Shown piece after piece: positions 27,740 through 37,683 of a stretch of DNA of 64,000 bases (positions are counted from its first letter, which is position 1; each line of letters opens with the position of its first letter). Source of the stretch: an uncultured Algibacter sp. (GTDB lineage Bacteria > Bacteroidota > Bacteroidia > Flavobacteriales > Flavobacteriaceae); NCBI RefSeq assembly GCF_947487575.1, contig NZ_CANKXG010000010.1, positions 62,001 through 126,000 of the forward strand, in the 5' to 3' direction. The notes beneath the pieces are model-generated. The model was not told the origin of the DNA. It did no database searches and saw only the letters and a program-made list of their open reading frames with translations. Position numbers and translations under genes: made by a program.

Positions 27740-28438
27740 ATTAGACTTAGTGTTTTCAAAAGGAATAACAAACTCAATAATGCCAGTTGAGTAAGGGGCA
27801 ATTTCAAAAGTATTGTAAAGCAGCACTATGCCATCTTCACTATATCCAATATTTGCTGGAAGTTTGAATTGTTTATAATCCTGCAATAAACTTTTGCCCT
27901 TTGTAGCTTCTTTAAAAAATGGTTTGGTAAGTGTTTTAAAAGCTTCAATGTCTTTAAAAAGTTTGTTGTTTTTAATGCGTTGTCCGGTTTTAGAATTAAA
28001 GTTTAAAAAAGTAATATTTAAATTACCATGAGCACCGCCAGTATTTGTGAATGCTGTTATGGCAACACTTATAAGTTCTGAAGATTGATACATAACTTCG
28101 CCGTCAATTTGAGCCTCCCACTGATGTGAAGATTCTGGAAAATCACTTTTAAACGTTTTATATTCATTATTAAAAGAATCAATACTTTCTTCTATTGAAG
28201 TTGAGGTTGTTCCATCTTGATTTCCAATTTGTAAGGCCGCAATAACTATATTTTGAATTTCAGAATTTATCTGATTTGATACTATTTCTTGTGCATCAAA
28301 TTGAGGAATGTTTACTTCTACAATGGAATTACCTTTTGTAGTAATATTTGTATCTATAAAAATAGTTTTCTGTTCTTCTTTACAACTAAAAAAAACTAAA
28401 AGACAACAAAATGGTATAAGATATTTATAGCAGCGCAT
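27719..28438 (-). CDS. RsiV-like DUF3298/DUF4163 domain lipoprotein
   Basis: Lipobox FFSCKEE; TNTGGAHGNLNITFLNFNSKTGQRI; IGYSEDGIVLLYNTFEIAPYSTGIIEFVIPF. Confidence 0.82.
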   Translation of the reverse strand: MRCYKYLIPFCCLLVFFSCKEEQKTIFIDTNITTKGNSIVEVNIPQFDAQEIVSNQINSEIQNIVIAALQIGNQDGTTSTSIEESIDSFNNEYKTFKSDFPESSHQWEAQIDGEVMYQSSELISVAITAFTNTGGAHGNLNITFLNFNSKTGQRIKNNKLFKDIEAFKTLTKPFFKEATKGKSLLQDYKQFKLPANIGYSEDGIVLLYNTFEIAPYSTGIIEFVIPFENTKSNLVFNSL

Positions 28439-28514
28439 ATGTTAAATATAAATTCATATTAAAGATAATTAATGCATTTGGATACACCGAATTAAAACTT
28501 ATTTTTGTGTAAAT

Positions 28515-29663
28515 ATGAATAAAATGAAATTTAATACAAAAACAATTCACGGAGGCCAAGAACATGATAAGGCTTATGGAGCAGTTATGCCTCCAATATA
28601 TCAAACAACTACATATACTCAAACTACACCTGGAGGGCATAAAGGGTATGAATACTCAAGAACTCATAACCCCACTAGAAATGCTCTAGAAAACGCTTTT
28701 GCAAGTATTGAAAACGGTAAGTATGGCTTGGCATTTGGTTCTGGACTAGCTGCTATTGATGCCGTAATTAAAATCCTAAAGCCTGGTGATGAAGTAATTT
28801 CTACTAATGATTTGTATGGGGGTTCATTTAGGCTGTTTACTAAAATATTTCAAGATTTCGGAATTAAATTTCATTTTATAGGCATGCAAAATGCTTCAAA
28901 TATAGAAGATTACGTTAATCAAAACACGAAACTTATTTGGGTTGAAACACCTACAAACCCTATGATGAATATTATAGATATTAAGGCCGTGTCAAAAATA
29001 GCAAAAGCGCATAAGGTCTTATTGGCTGTAGATAATACATTTGCCACGCCATATTTACAACAGCCACTTAATTTAGGAGCCGATATTGTTATGCATTCTG
29101 CAACTAAATATCTAGGCGGACATAGTGATGTGGTTATGGGAGCTTTAATAGTTAAAGATAAAGACTTGGCAGATAGGTTATATTTTGTTCAAAATGCTAG
29201 TGGTGCAATTTGTGGTCCTCAAGATAGCTTTTTAGTATTAAGAGGAATTAAAACATTACATGTTAGAATGCAACGCCACTGTGAAAACGGTAAAGCAGTA
29301 GCAGAATATTTAGCAAGTCATCCAAAAATTGAAAAGGTGTATTGGCCTGGGTTTAAAAATCATCCAAATCATGAAATAGCCAAAAGTCAAATGAGTGATT
29401 TTGGTGGTATGATATCTTTTACCACTAAAGGAAATAATTATGAAGAAGCTATAAAGATTGTTGAAAAACTTAAAGTATTTACTTTGGCAGAATCGTTAGG
29501 TGGTGTAGAATCGCTTTCTGGACATCCTGCAAGCATGACACATGCAAGTATACCAAAAGAAGAACGAGAAAAAACTGGAGTGGTAGATTCTTTAATTAGG
29601 CTTAGTGTAGGTATTGAGGATATAGATGATTTGATTGCTGATTTAAAGCAAGCTATAGGGTAA
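28515..29663 (+). CDS. Cystathionine gamma-synthase/lyase (PLP-dependent trans-sulfuration enzyme)
   Basis: TKTIHGGQEHDKAYGAVMPPIYQTTTY, HSATKYLGGHSDVVMGA PLP-Lys motif. Confidence 0.93.
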   Translation: MNKMKFNTKTIHGGQEHDKAYGAVMPPIYQTTTYTQTTPGGHKGYEYSRTHNPTRNALENAFASIENGKYGLAFGSGLAAIDAVIKILKPGDEVISTNDLYGGSFRLFTKIFQDFGIKFHFIGMQNASNIEDYVNQNTKLIWVETPTNPMMNIIDIKAVSKIAKAHKVLLAVDNTFATPYLQQPLNLGADIVMHSATKYLGGHSDVVMGALIVKDKDLADRLYFVQNASGAICGPQDSFLVLRGIKTLHVRMQRHCENGKAVAEYLASHPKIEKVYWPGFKNHPNHEIAKSQMSDFGGMISFTTKGNNYEEAIKIVEKLKVFTLAESLGGVESLSGHPASMTHASIPKEEREKTGVVDSLIRLSVGIEDIDDLIADLKQAIG

Positions 29664-29668
29664 TTTTA

Positions 29669-30472
29669 TTAATCTAGATAATATATATATCCAATGTTTA
29701 ACCAAACGAGCCAATCATCATTTTTATTAGAGTCTAACTGATGGTTTAATCCATCTATACGGTCGTTAAAATAGTATTGCCATCTTAAATCTAACATTAA
29801 ATCAGATAACTTAGTTAGTTTATACCTAACACCAACACTAGAAACTACAGACCATGCACTTCCTGGTGAAGCATCAACCGAACCAGGATCCCAAGCAGAA
29901 TGAAAGTTACTAGGGTCTGTAATATCACCAATAGCAGTAGGGTCTAGATTAGCGTAAGTAGTACTTACTCCGGGAGTAAAAGACGTGTAATGAACACCCA
30001 AACTCACAAAAGGAGCAAAGCTATAGGCAAATCCTTGAAAATCGCGAATGCTTAAAGGAAAAAACTCTAGTTGAGTACCAATATCAAGATTTTCTGCAAC
30101 ACCTTTATGGGCTCTTAATTTGTCGGCATCAGATGATGTACGGTCAGGAGCAACCCATTTTCCAAGATGTTCTAAATTTGTTTTATTATAAGAGAGTTCG
30201 TTTCTTAATTTAAAATGGTCATTAAAATAAGTATCCGTAGTATAGCAATTACAATCTGCTCTATATGAAAAATTTAAATAGTGAACAATCCCTATTCCAA
30301 AGCCAGAATTGCCAAAATTTGTTTTTGAATCCTCACGAACACCAAAATCAGATCTAAATTGTACTGGACCAGCAATAACACCTATTTCATGAGAAAAGCC
30401 CAGTTGCGCATTGGCTGTTTGAATTAAAAGAAACAAGCAAAAAGCTGAAGCTAAATGTTTCAAGTTAAGCAT
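29669..30472 (-). CDS. Outer-membrane beta-barrel (DUF6089-like) protein
   Basis: Signal peptide; GVIAGPVQFRSDFGVR; C-terminal NIGYIYYLD. Confidence 0.7.
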   Translation of the reverse strand: MLNLKHLASAFCLFLLIQTANAQLGFSHEIGVIAGPVQFRSDFGVREDSKTNFGNSGFGIGIVHYLNFSYRADCNCYTTDTYFNDHFKLRNELSYNKTNLEHLGKWVAPDRTSSDADKLRAHKGVAENLDIGTQLEFFPLSIRDFQGFAYSFAPFVSLGVHYTSFTPGVSTTYANLDPTAIGDITDPSNFHSAWDPGSVDASPGSAWSVVSSVGVRYKLTKLSDLMLDLRWQYYFNDRIDGLNHQLDSNKNDDWLVWLNIGYIYYLD

Positions 30473-30583
30473 AAAAGGTTTATTTTTTTGAGGGCATTAT
30501 TAAAAGCAAATATATAAAAACTAGTAAAACAAACAAACATTAATAAATTGCAGGAAAACCCTGTTAAAATTTTTATTACGAAA

Positions 30584-30611
30584 TTCAAAAAAAAATACAC
30601 ATTTTTTTGAA
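30584..30611. promoter_or_regulatory. Inverted repeat next to the gdhA -7 box (candidate operator)
   Basis: ttcaaaaaaaaatacacatttttttgaa, followed by TATATTTG. Confidence 0.45.
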
Positions 30612-30674
30612 TATAACGTATATTTGAACCTATAAATTACTTATTTAATAAATAAAGTTGCAATAATTGTAAAT

Positions 30675-32018
30675 ATGAAACAAACCATTGAAGCGTTTTT
30701 AGACCTTGTAAAAGAGAGAAATGGGCATGAACCAGAGTTTTTACAAGCCGTAGAGGAAGTAGCAGAAACTGTGATTCCTTATATTGTCAAACATGATATC
30801 TATTATGGTAAAAACATTCTACTTAGAATGGTTGAGCCAGAACGATTAATTTCTTTTAGAGTCTCATGGGTAGATGATGATGGAGAAATACAAGTCAATA
30901 GGGGTTATAGGGTTCAAATGAATTCAGCAATTGGCCCATATAAAGGTGGTTTGCGTTTTCATCCTACAGTAAATGCCAGTATTTTAAAATTTTTAGCCTT
31001 TGAGCAGGTATTTAAAAATTCTCTAACTACACTGCCAATGGGTGGAGGAAAAGGAGGAAGTGATTTTAATCCAAAAGGTAAATCGGATAATGAAATTATG
31101 CGTTTTTGCCATGCTTTTATGAGTGAATTGTTTAGGTACATAGGCCCAAATACTGATGTTCCAGCAGGAGATATAGGTGTTGGTACTAGAGAAATTGGTT
31201 TCTTATTTGGGATGTATAAAAAACTAAGAAATGAGTTTACAGGAGTTTTAACAGGAAAAGGTATGTCTTGGGGAGGTTCGTTAATTAGACCAGAAGCTAC
31301 TGGGTACGGTAACGTATACTTTGCTCAAAAAATGCTTGAAACTAAAAATGATACCATCGAAGGCAAAGATGTTGTTATTTCTGGTTCTGGTAATGTAGCA
31401 CAATATGCTGCAGAAAAAGTGATCCAATTAGGAGGAAAGGTTTTAACGCTTTCAGATTCATCAGGTTATATTTATGATGCTGACGGAATAAATGAAGAAA
31501 AGTTAGCTTTCGTTATGGAACTTAAAAATGTTAAACGAGGCAGAATAAATGAGTATTTAAAAAAGTATACACATGCAAAATACGTAAAAGGAAAAACTCC
31601 TTGGGAAGTTAAGTGTGATGTTGCTTTACCGTGTGCTACTCAAAATGAACTAAATGAGGAGGACGCAAAAGCACTTTTAGATAATGGTTGTATTTGTGTA
31701 AGTGAAGGGGCTAATATGCCTTCTACTAAAGAAGCTATTGCTGCTTTCCACAAAGCTAAAATACTGTTTGCTCCAGGAAAAGCTTCTAATGCTGGTGGTG
31801 TAGCTACATCTGGTTTAGAAATGACTCAAAACTCATTAAGGTTTAAATGGTCAAGAGAAGAAGTTGATAATAAGCTTAAAGATATTATGTCAGATATTCA
31901 TAAATCTTGTTTAGAATATGGTAAGGATGATGATGGATATATTGATTATGTTAGAGGGGCAAACATTGCTGGGTTTGTAAAAGTTGCCGATGCCATGTTA
32001 GCGCAAGGCATTGTTTAA
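30675..32018 (+). CDS. gdhA: NADP-specific glutamate dehydrogenase
   Basis: PYKGGLRFHPTVNASILKFLAFEQVFKNSLTTLPMGGGKGGSDF. Confidence 0.96.
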   Translation: MKQTIEAFLDLVKERNGHEPEFLQAVEEVAETVIPYIVKHDIYYGKNILLRMVEPERLISFRVSWVDDDGEIQVNRGYRVQMNSAIGPYKGGLRFHPTVNASILKFLAFEQVFKNSLTTLPMGGGKGGSDFNPKGKSDNEIMRFCHAFMSELFRYIGPNTDVPAGDIGVGTREIGFLFGMYKKLRNEFTGVLTGKGMSWGGSLIRPEATGYGNVYFAQKMLETKNDTIEGKDVVISGSGNVAQYAAEKVIQLGGKVLTLSDSSGYIYDADGINEEKLAFVMELKNVKRGRINEYLKKYTHAKYVKGKTPWEVKCDVALPCATQNELNEEDAKALLDNGCICVSEGANMPSTKEAIAAFHKAKILFAPGKASNAGGVATSGLEMTQNSLRFKWSREEVDNKLKDIMSDIHKSCLEYGKDDDGYIDYVRGANIAGFVKVADAMLAQGIV

Positions 32019-32038
32019 ATAATTTTTTAAATTTTATA

Positions 32039-32073
32039 AAAAAGCTTCCTGATTTGTTAGGAGGCTTTTTTGT
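32039..32073 (+). terminator. Terminator hairpin after gdhA
   Basis: aaaaagcttcctgatttgttaggaggcttttttg. Confidence 0.7.
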
Positions 32074-32119
32074 TTAAAATATATTATTTTCAAGTAAAAC
32101 TCGTTAGTTATAAATATAT

Positions 32120-34492
32120 TTGAATATTCAAAAAGTAACTATGTATAGAAGAGTAATAGCAATTTTAATTTTTCTATTTCCATTATTCCAGTTTTCACAA
32201 GATTTTTCAGCGCTTTGGAAAGGTCATTTTTCATACAATGAAATTAAAGATGTAACTCAAGGAAATAATATTATTTATGCAGCTGCAGATAATGCTATTT
32301 TTAGTTTAGACACCCAAACTAATGAAATGCAGGAGATAACTACTGTTAATGGTTTGTCTGGGGAAAGTATTTCAACTATTTATTATAGTAATAATTATGA
32401 GTTATTGGTAGTTGGATATGAAAATGGACTTATTGAAGTAATATTTGATAATGATTCAGAAATATTATCTGTTGTTGATATTATTGATAAGCCCACAATT
32501 TCGCCATCTGTTAAGAAAATTAACCATATTAATGCATATCAAAATCTTATTTATATATCAACAAATTATGGTATTTCGGTTTATGATTTAGAAAGACTTG
32601 AATTTGGAGATACTTACTTTATTGGAAATGGAGGGAGCCAAATCCCTGTGACTCAAACTACAATTTTTGAAGACCATATTTTTGCATCTTGTTTAGAAGG
32701 GAATGGTATAAGAAAAGCACCAGTTTCTAGTCCTAATTTAATCGATTATCAAAATTGGGAAGTGGTTTGGGGAGGTAATTGGCTAGGTATAGAATCTAAT
32801 GGTGATAGGCTTTATACTACAAATACTAACCGAAAAATTCATGAAGTTATTGGAAGTTCAATAAGCGAATTATTTTCCTACCCAAGTTTACTGTTAGATT
32901 TAAGATCGGTTAATTCAAATTTAATTGTTACTACCAATAGTGAAGTCTATGTGTATGATTCAAATTTTAATATTATTTCTCAAGTACCTATTAATTCAGA
33001 TTTTGAAACACAATTCACTTCAGCTATAATAGATTCAGAAAACATTTATATAGGCACAAAAGATTTAGGGATATTAAAAACACCTATAAACAATATATTA
33101 ACTTTTGAAGAAATTCATCCAGACGGACCTCTTTCAAATAAGCCATTTTCTATTGAATCTGAACCTAATGGTTTGTGGGTTACCTTTGGAGAATACACTT
33201 TGTTTTATAATCCATATCCATTAAATAACCGAGGAATTAGTCACTTAAAAGATGATATTTGGATTAATAATCCATATGATGAAGTATTAGAAGCAAAATG
33301 TTTAAACGAAATTGCTATAAATCCATTTAATAATAGTCAAGTGTTTATAAGTTCTTTTTTTAGTGGTCTTTTGGAGGTTAATGAAGATTTCCCGGCCACA
33401 TTGTATAATGAAACAAATAGTGGTTTAGAATCGTTAGTTATAGCTAGTAATCCAAGTTATAAAGATTTAAGAGTAGGTGCTTCAATATTCGATCAAGATG
33501 GTTTATTGTGGACTGTCACAAGTAGAATTGATGAACCCTTAAAATCGTATAACCCAATTTCAAACCAATGGAATTCTTATAGTTTTACTGATATTATCGG
33601 TGATGGATTTGGAGGTGGAAACCTTGGTTTTTCTGATATTGCGATAGACAATTCTGGAGTTAAATATATAGGTTCATATGCACATGGGGTTATTGCTTTT
33701 GATGAAAATGGTAGTAATCCATTATTAAATAATGTAAGTGAAGAAGAGGAAAATATGCCTCATGAATATGTTACATCTCTTGCAGTAGATAATAGAAATC
33801 AACTCTGGATTGGTACTTTCAGTGGTTTAAGAGTTTTATACAATACATCAAGTTTTTTTACAGGGGAAGATTTAAGAGTAGATGAAATAATAATTGAAGA
33901 AGATGGTATTGCAAAAGAATTATTATTCCAGCAACTTATTACAGATATTGAGGTTGATGGTTCAAATAATAAGTGGATAGGAACATCGGATGCAGGTTTA
34001 TTTTATTTATCCTCAGACGGACAAAACACCATTTTTCATTTTACTAAAGATAACTCTCCCTTACCTTCAAATAGTATAAATGATGTATCAATAGATGGCG
34101 TAAATGGTGTGGTTTATATCGCTACAACTAATGGGCTTTTATCATTTAATTCAGGTAGCTCTGCTACTATAGAAGATTTATCTAGTGCCCATGCTTATCC
34201 CAATCCAATACGTCCAGGATTTAATATTGTTGAGGAAAAAGTAAAGATTAAAGATATATCCGAAAATGTAAATATAAAAATCACAGATATTGAAGGTAAC
34301 CTAGTTGCCGAAGCGCAATCTAGAATTAATCGAAGATATCAAGGCTATAATTTGGAGATTGATGGTGGGACAGCTTATTGGAATGGCAAAAATTTAGCAA
34401 ACAATGTGGTAGCATCAGGAGTTTATTTAATAATGCTTTCAGATTTGGATAGCTTCGAAACTAAAGTTTTAAAATTAATGGTAGTTAGATAA
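32120..34492 (+). CDS. PorZ-like two-component-propeller protein (T9SS-associated)
   Basis: WKGHFSYNEIKDVTQGNNIIYAAADNAIFSLD, repeated propeller motifs, CTD-like C-terminus (AYPNPIRPGF...GVYLIML); next to recO. Confidence 0.85.
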   Translation: MNIQKVTMYRRVIAILIFLFPLFQFSQDFSALWKGHFSYNEIKDVTQGNNIIYAAADNAIFSLDTQTNEMQEITTVNGLSGESISTIYYSNNYELLVVGYENGLIEVIFDNDSEILSVVDIIDKPTISPSVKKINHINAYQNLIYISTNYGISVYDLERLEFGDTYFIGNGGSQIPVTQTTIFEDHIFASCLEGNGIRKAPVSSPNLIDYQNWEVVWGGNWLGIESNGDRLYTTNTNRKIHEVIGSSISELFSYPSLLLDLRSVNSNLIVTTNSEVYVYDSNFNIISQVPINSDFETQFTSAIIDSENIYIGTKDLGILKTPINNILTFEEIHPDGPLSNKPFSIESEPNGLWVTFGEYTLFYNPYPLNNRGISHLKDDIWINNPYDEVLEAKCLNEIAINPFNNSQVFISSFFSGLLEVNEDFPATLYNETNSGLESLVIASNPSYKDLRVGASIFDQDGLLWTVTSRIDEPLKSYNPISNQWNSYSFTDIIGDGFGGGNLGFSDIAIDNSGVKYIGSYAHGVIAFDENGSNPLLNNVSEEEENMPHEYVTSLAVDNRNQLWIGTFSGLRVLYNTSSFFTGEDLRVDEIIIEEDGIAKELLFQQLITDIEVDGSNNKWIGTSDAGLFYLSSDGQNTIFHFTKDNSPLPSNSINDVSIDGVNGVVYIATTNGLLSFNSGSSATIEDLSSAHAYPNPIRPGFNIVEEKVKIKDISENVNIKITDIEGNLVAEAQSRINRRYQGYNLEIDGGTAYWNGKNLANNVVASGVYLIMLSDLDSFETKVLKLMVVR

Positions 34493-35211
34493 TGCTTATA
34501 ACTACAAACGCTATTGTTCTATCTAAATTAAAATATAGAGATAATGACTTAATTGTAAAATGTTACACTCAGGAAGTAGGTATAGTTAGTTTTTTATTGA
34601 GAGGTGTTTTAAAAAGCAAAAAAGGAAACTCGAAAATTGCCTATTTTCAGTTGTTATCGCAAATACAAATAGTCTTTACATATAAAAACACAAGGTCTTT
34701 ACAAAGCATTAAAGAAACAAAGTTAAATCACATATATTCCAGTTTACATTCCCATGTTTTAAAAAGTTCAATAGTTATGTTCTTATCTGAAGTATTGTCA
34801 AATACATTGCAAGAAGAAGAACAGAATGAAACACTTTATAGTTATTTAGAACATACCCTTTTATGGCTAGATTCGCAATCTGAATATGCCAACTTTCATC
34901 TACTGTTTCTGCTAAAATTAACTAAGTATTTGGGGTTTTATCCAGATACTAGTAACATAGATACTGCTTTTTTTAATTTATATGAAGGTAAGTTTGAATT
35001 AAGATCAAGCAATAAGTATGCTATTTCTGGAGAAAATTTAACACTTTTAAAACAGCTGTTAGGCATAACATTTGATGCTTTACCAAATATAAAAATTAAT
35101 GCAAAGCAAAGACAGTCTTTTTTAAGTATGATTTTGCTTTATTTTGAACTACATTTGGGGAGTTTTAAAACCCCTAAATCATTACAAGTATTTAATCAAG
35201 TTTTTAGCTAA
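34492..35211 (+). CDS. recO: DNA repair protein RecO
   Basis: TTNAIVLSKLKYRDNDLIVKCYTQEVGIVSFLLRGVLKSKKG; overlaps the previous stop by one base. Confidence 0.92.
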   Translation: MLITTNAIVLSKLKYRDNDLIVKCYTQEVGIVSFLLRGVLKSKKGNSKIAYFQLLSQIQIVFTYKNTRSLQSIKETKLNHIYSSLHSHVLKSSIVMFLSEVLSNTLQEEEQNETLYSYLEHTLLWLDSQSEYANFHLLFLLKLTKYLGFYPDTSNIDTAFFNLYEGKFELRSSNKYAISGENLTLLKQLLGITFDALPNIKINAKQRQSFLSMILLYFELHLGSFKTPKSLQVFNQVFS

Positions 35212-35214
35212 AAC

Positions 35215-37626
35215 ATGAAGTCTTTTTATTTGTCATTCTTCTTTTTACTTGTATCTATCTGCTCTCAGGCACAAAATATAAAAGTGCTTAATAATATTAC
35301 AAAAGAACCCATTTTTGGTGTAGCTATTTACAATGTAGATAAGTCTAAAAGTGTTGTTACTAATTTTAGAGGAGAGGCCGAGTTGGATAAGTTTTCTGAT
35401 AACGAGCTTATTTATTTTAAACATTTATCACATGTTTTGAAATCTATAGCTAAAAACCAAATTGGGAAATCAAATAAAATATTTTTGGTTTCTAATACTC
35501 AAGGTTTAGAAGAAATTGTGATTTCAGCATCAAAATTTCAACAAAATAAAAAAGACATTCCACAAAAAATTATAAGTGTTGATGCCAAAAGCATTCAATT
35601 TAAAAACCCGCAAACTAGTGCTGATTTATTGGAAAGTACGGGACGAGTTTATATTCAAAAAAGCCAACTAGGGGGCGGTAGCCCACTGATAAGGGGTTTT
35701 TCAACAAATAGACTGTTGATTACTGTTGACGGAGTAAGAATGAATAATGCTATTTTTAGAGGCGGAAATATTCAAAATGTCATTTCGATTGATCCTTTTT
35801 CAATTCAAAATACAGAAGTCACTTTAGGTTCAGGATCCGTAATATACGGAAGTGATGCTATTGGTGGTGTTATGAGTTTCTATACTCAAAAACCTAAATT
35901 ATCCTATTCAGACTCCTTATTGTTTAGTGGTGCCGCAGTTGTAAGATATGCATCTGCAAGTAATGAAAGAACAGGGCATTTTGATTTTAATTTGGGTTAT
36001 AAAAAATGGGGGTTTATAACAAGTGCTAGTTATACTGATTTTGATGATTTAAGAATGGGAAGCCATGGTCCTGATGAATATTTAAGACCTGAATTTGCTC
36101 TAGAAACATCAACAGGTGATGTGATTCTTCAGAATAGCAACCCTCTAATTCAAAAATATTCTGGCTATAATCAGCTAAACTTAATGCAAAAAGCACATTA
36201 TGAACCTTATGAAGATTTAAGCTTTGATTTAGGCTTATACTATACCACAACATCTGATATTCCAAGATACGACCGTTTAATTCGTTATAGGAATGATGTG
36301 TTGCGTTCTGCTGAATGGAATTATGGACCGCAACAATGGTTTATGACTAATTTTCAGGTTACAAAATTGAGTAGTAAATCTAATTTATACAATAAAATAA
36401 AAGCCACTTTTGCGTTTCAAAATTTCAAAGAAAGCAGGATGGATAGAGATTTCCAATCTTCAGTAAGGAATATTCGTAAGGAATCTGTTGATGCCTATTC
36501 TTTTAATCTCGATTTAGAAAAGCGGTTTTCGACAAAAACACAATTTTTCTATGGTGCCGAATATGTTTACAATAAAGTAAGGTCTGAAGGTTTTGAGGAA
36601 GATATTTCAAATAACACCAAAATAGCGGCCATTTCAAGATACCCAAATGGTTCAAATTGGCAATCGGCTGCAGTATATACAAGCATTAAATATAAGCCTA
36701 ATACAAAGTTTGTGTTTCAATCTGGTTTGCGCTTTAATTATGTAGTTTCTAAGGCAGATTTTACAGAAAATAACGTTTATTTAAATTTACCTTTTGATTC
36801 CACAAAAAATGAATCTGAAGCATTAACAGGAACAGCTGGTATAAGTTGGTCACCAAATCCAATAATACAATGGAAACTAAATGCATCCTCAGCATTTAGA
36901 GCACCTAATATTGATGATGTTGGGAAGGTTTTCGATTCTGAACCAGGATCAGTAGTTGTGCCTAATGAAGACTTGAGGCCAGAATACGCTTATGGTGGTG
37001 AGCTAGGTTTAAAATTAAACTTTAATGACAAGTTAATTTTGGATATGAGCACCTATTACACCTATTTAGATAACGCATTAGTAAGGCGCCACTATAGTTT
37101 AAATGGTGAAACTGAAATTATTTATGATGGTGAATTAAGTAATGTACAGGCAATACAAAATGCATCAAGAGCATGGATTTACGGGTTCGAAGTAGGTTTG
37201 AAAATGCCAATTACTAAGCGATTGGATTTAACATCACAGTATTCCGTAATTGGGGGAAAAGAGGTTGAAGATGGTATTAAAGTGCCTATACGCCATGTAG
37301 CCCCAAATTTTGGAAACACGCATTTACTTTGGACTTTAAATGACTTAAAATTAGATTTTTTTGCTAATTATAATGGCGATTTATCTTTTTATCAATTGGC
37401 GCCTTCTGAAATTGAAAAGGATTATATCTACGCTTTAGATTCTAATGGGAACCCCTATAGTCCAACGTGGTACACGCTTAATTTTAGAGCGCAATACCAA
37501 ATTAATAATGCAATTTCTATAACAACCAGTTTAGAAAATATGACCGACCAGCGTTATAAAACCTATTCTTCAGGAATTGCATCCGCAGGAAGAAACCTTA
37601 TTTTATCATTAAAGTATAGTTTGTAA
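35215..37626 (+). CDS. TonB-dependent receptor (heme/hemoglobin-type-like)
   Basis: Plug GGGSPLIRGFSTNRLLITVDGVRMNNAIFRGGNIQNVISIDPFSIQNTEVTLGSGSVIYGSDAIGGVMSF; NIDDVGKVFDSEPG barrel motif. Confidence 0.9.
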   Translation: MKSFYLSFFFLLVSICSQAQNIKVLNNITKEPIFGVAIYNVDKSKSVVTNFRGEAELDKFSDNELIYFKHLSHVLKSIAKNQIGKSNKIFLVSNTQGLEEIVISASKFQQNKKDIPQKIISVDAKSIQFKNPQTSADLLESTGRVYIQKSQLGGGSPLIRGFSTNRLLITVDGVRMNNAIFRGGNIQNVISIDPFSIQNTEVTLGSGSVIYGSDAIGGVMSFYTQKPKLSYSDSLLFSGAAVVRYASASNERTGHFDFNLGYKKWGFITSASYTDFDDLRMGSHGPDEYLRPEFALETSTGDVILQNSNPLIQKYSGYNQLNLMQKAHYEPYEDLSFDLGLYYTTTSDIPRYDRLIRYRNDVLRSAEWNYGPQQWFMTNFQVTKLSSKSNLYNKIKATFAFQNFKESRMDRDFQSSVRNIRKESVDAYSFNLDLEKRFSTKTQFFYGAEYVYNKVRSEGFEEDISNNTKIAAISRYPNGSNWQSAAVYTSIKYKPNTKFVFQSGLRFNYVVSKADFTENNVYLNLPFDSTKNESEALTGTAGISWSPNPIIQWKLNASSAFRAPNIDDVGKVFDSEPGSVVVPNEDLRPEYAYGGELGLKLNFNDKLILDMSTYYTYLDNALVRRHYSLNGETEIIYDGELSNVQAIQNASRAWIYGFEVGLKMPITKRLDLTSQYSVIGGKEVEDGIKVPIRHVAPNFGNTHLLWTLNDLKLDFFANYNGDLSFYQLAPSEIEKDYIYALDSNGNPYSPTWYTLNFRAQYQINNAISITTSLENMTDQRYKTYSSGIASAGRNLILSLKYSL

Positions 37627-37664
37627 AAAGCAAAAGCTCTAGTTTTTAACTAGAGCTTTTGTTT
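37626..37664. terminator. Bidirectional terminator between convergent genes
   Basis: caaaagctctagtttttaactagagcttttg. Confidence 0.75.
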
Positions 37665-37683
37665 GAAATATAATTTCTTGTAA

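Noticed and set aside
28439-28514. SAM riboswitch upstream of the cystathionine synthase-like gene
   Set aside because: The intergenic region is too short and shows no recognisable aptamer core.
32120-35211. PorZ-like gene next to recO as a new secretion locus
   Set aside because: I recall porZ-recO adjacency as common in Flavobacteriia; ordinary synteny.
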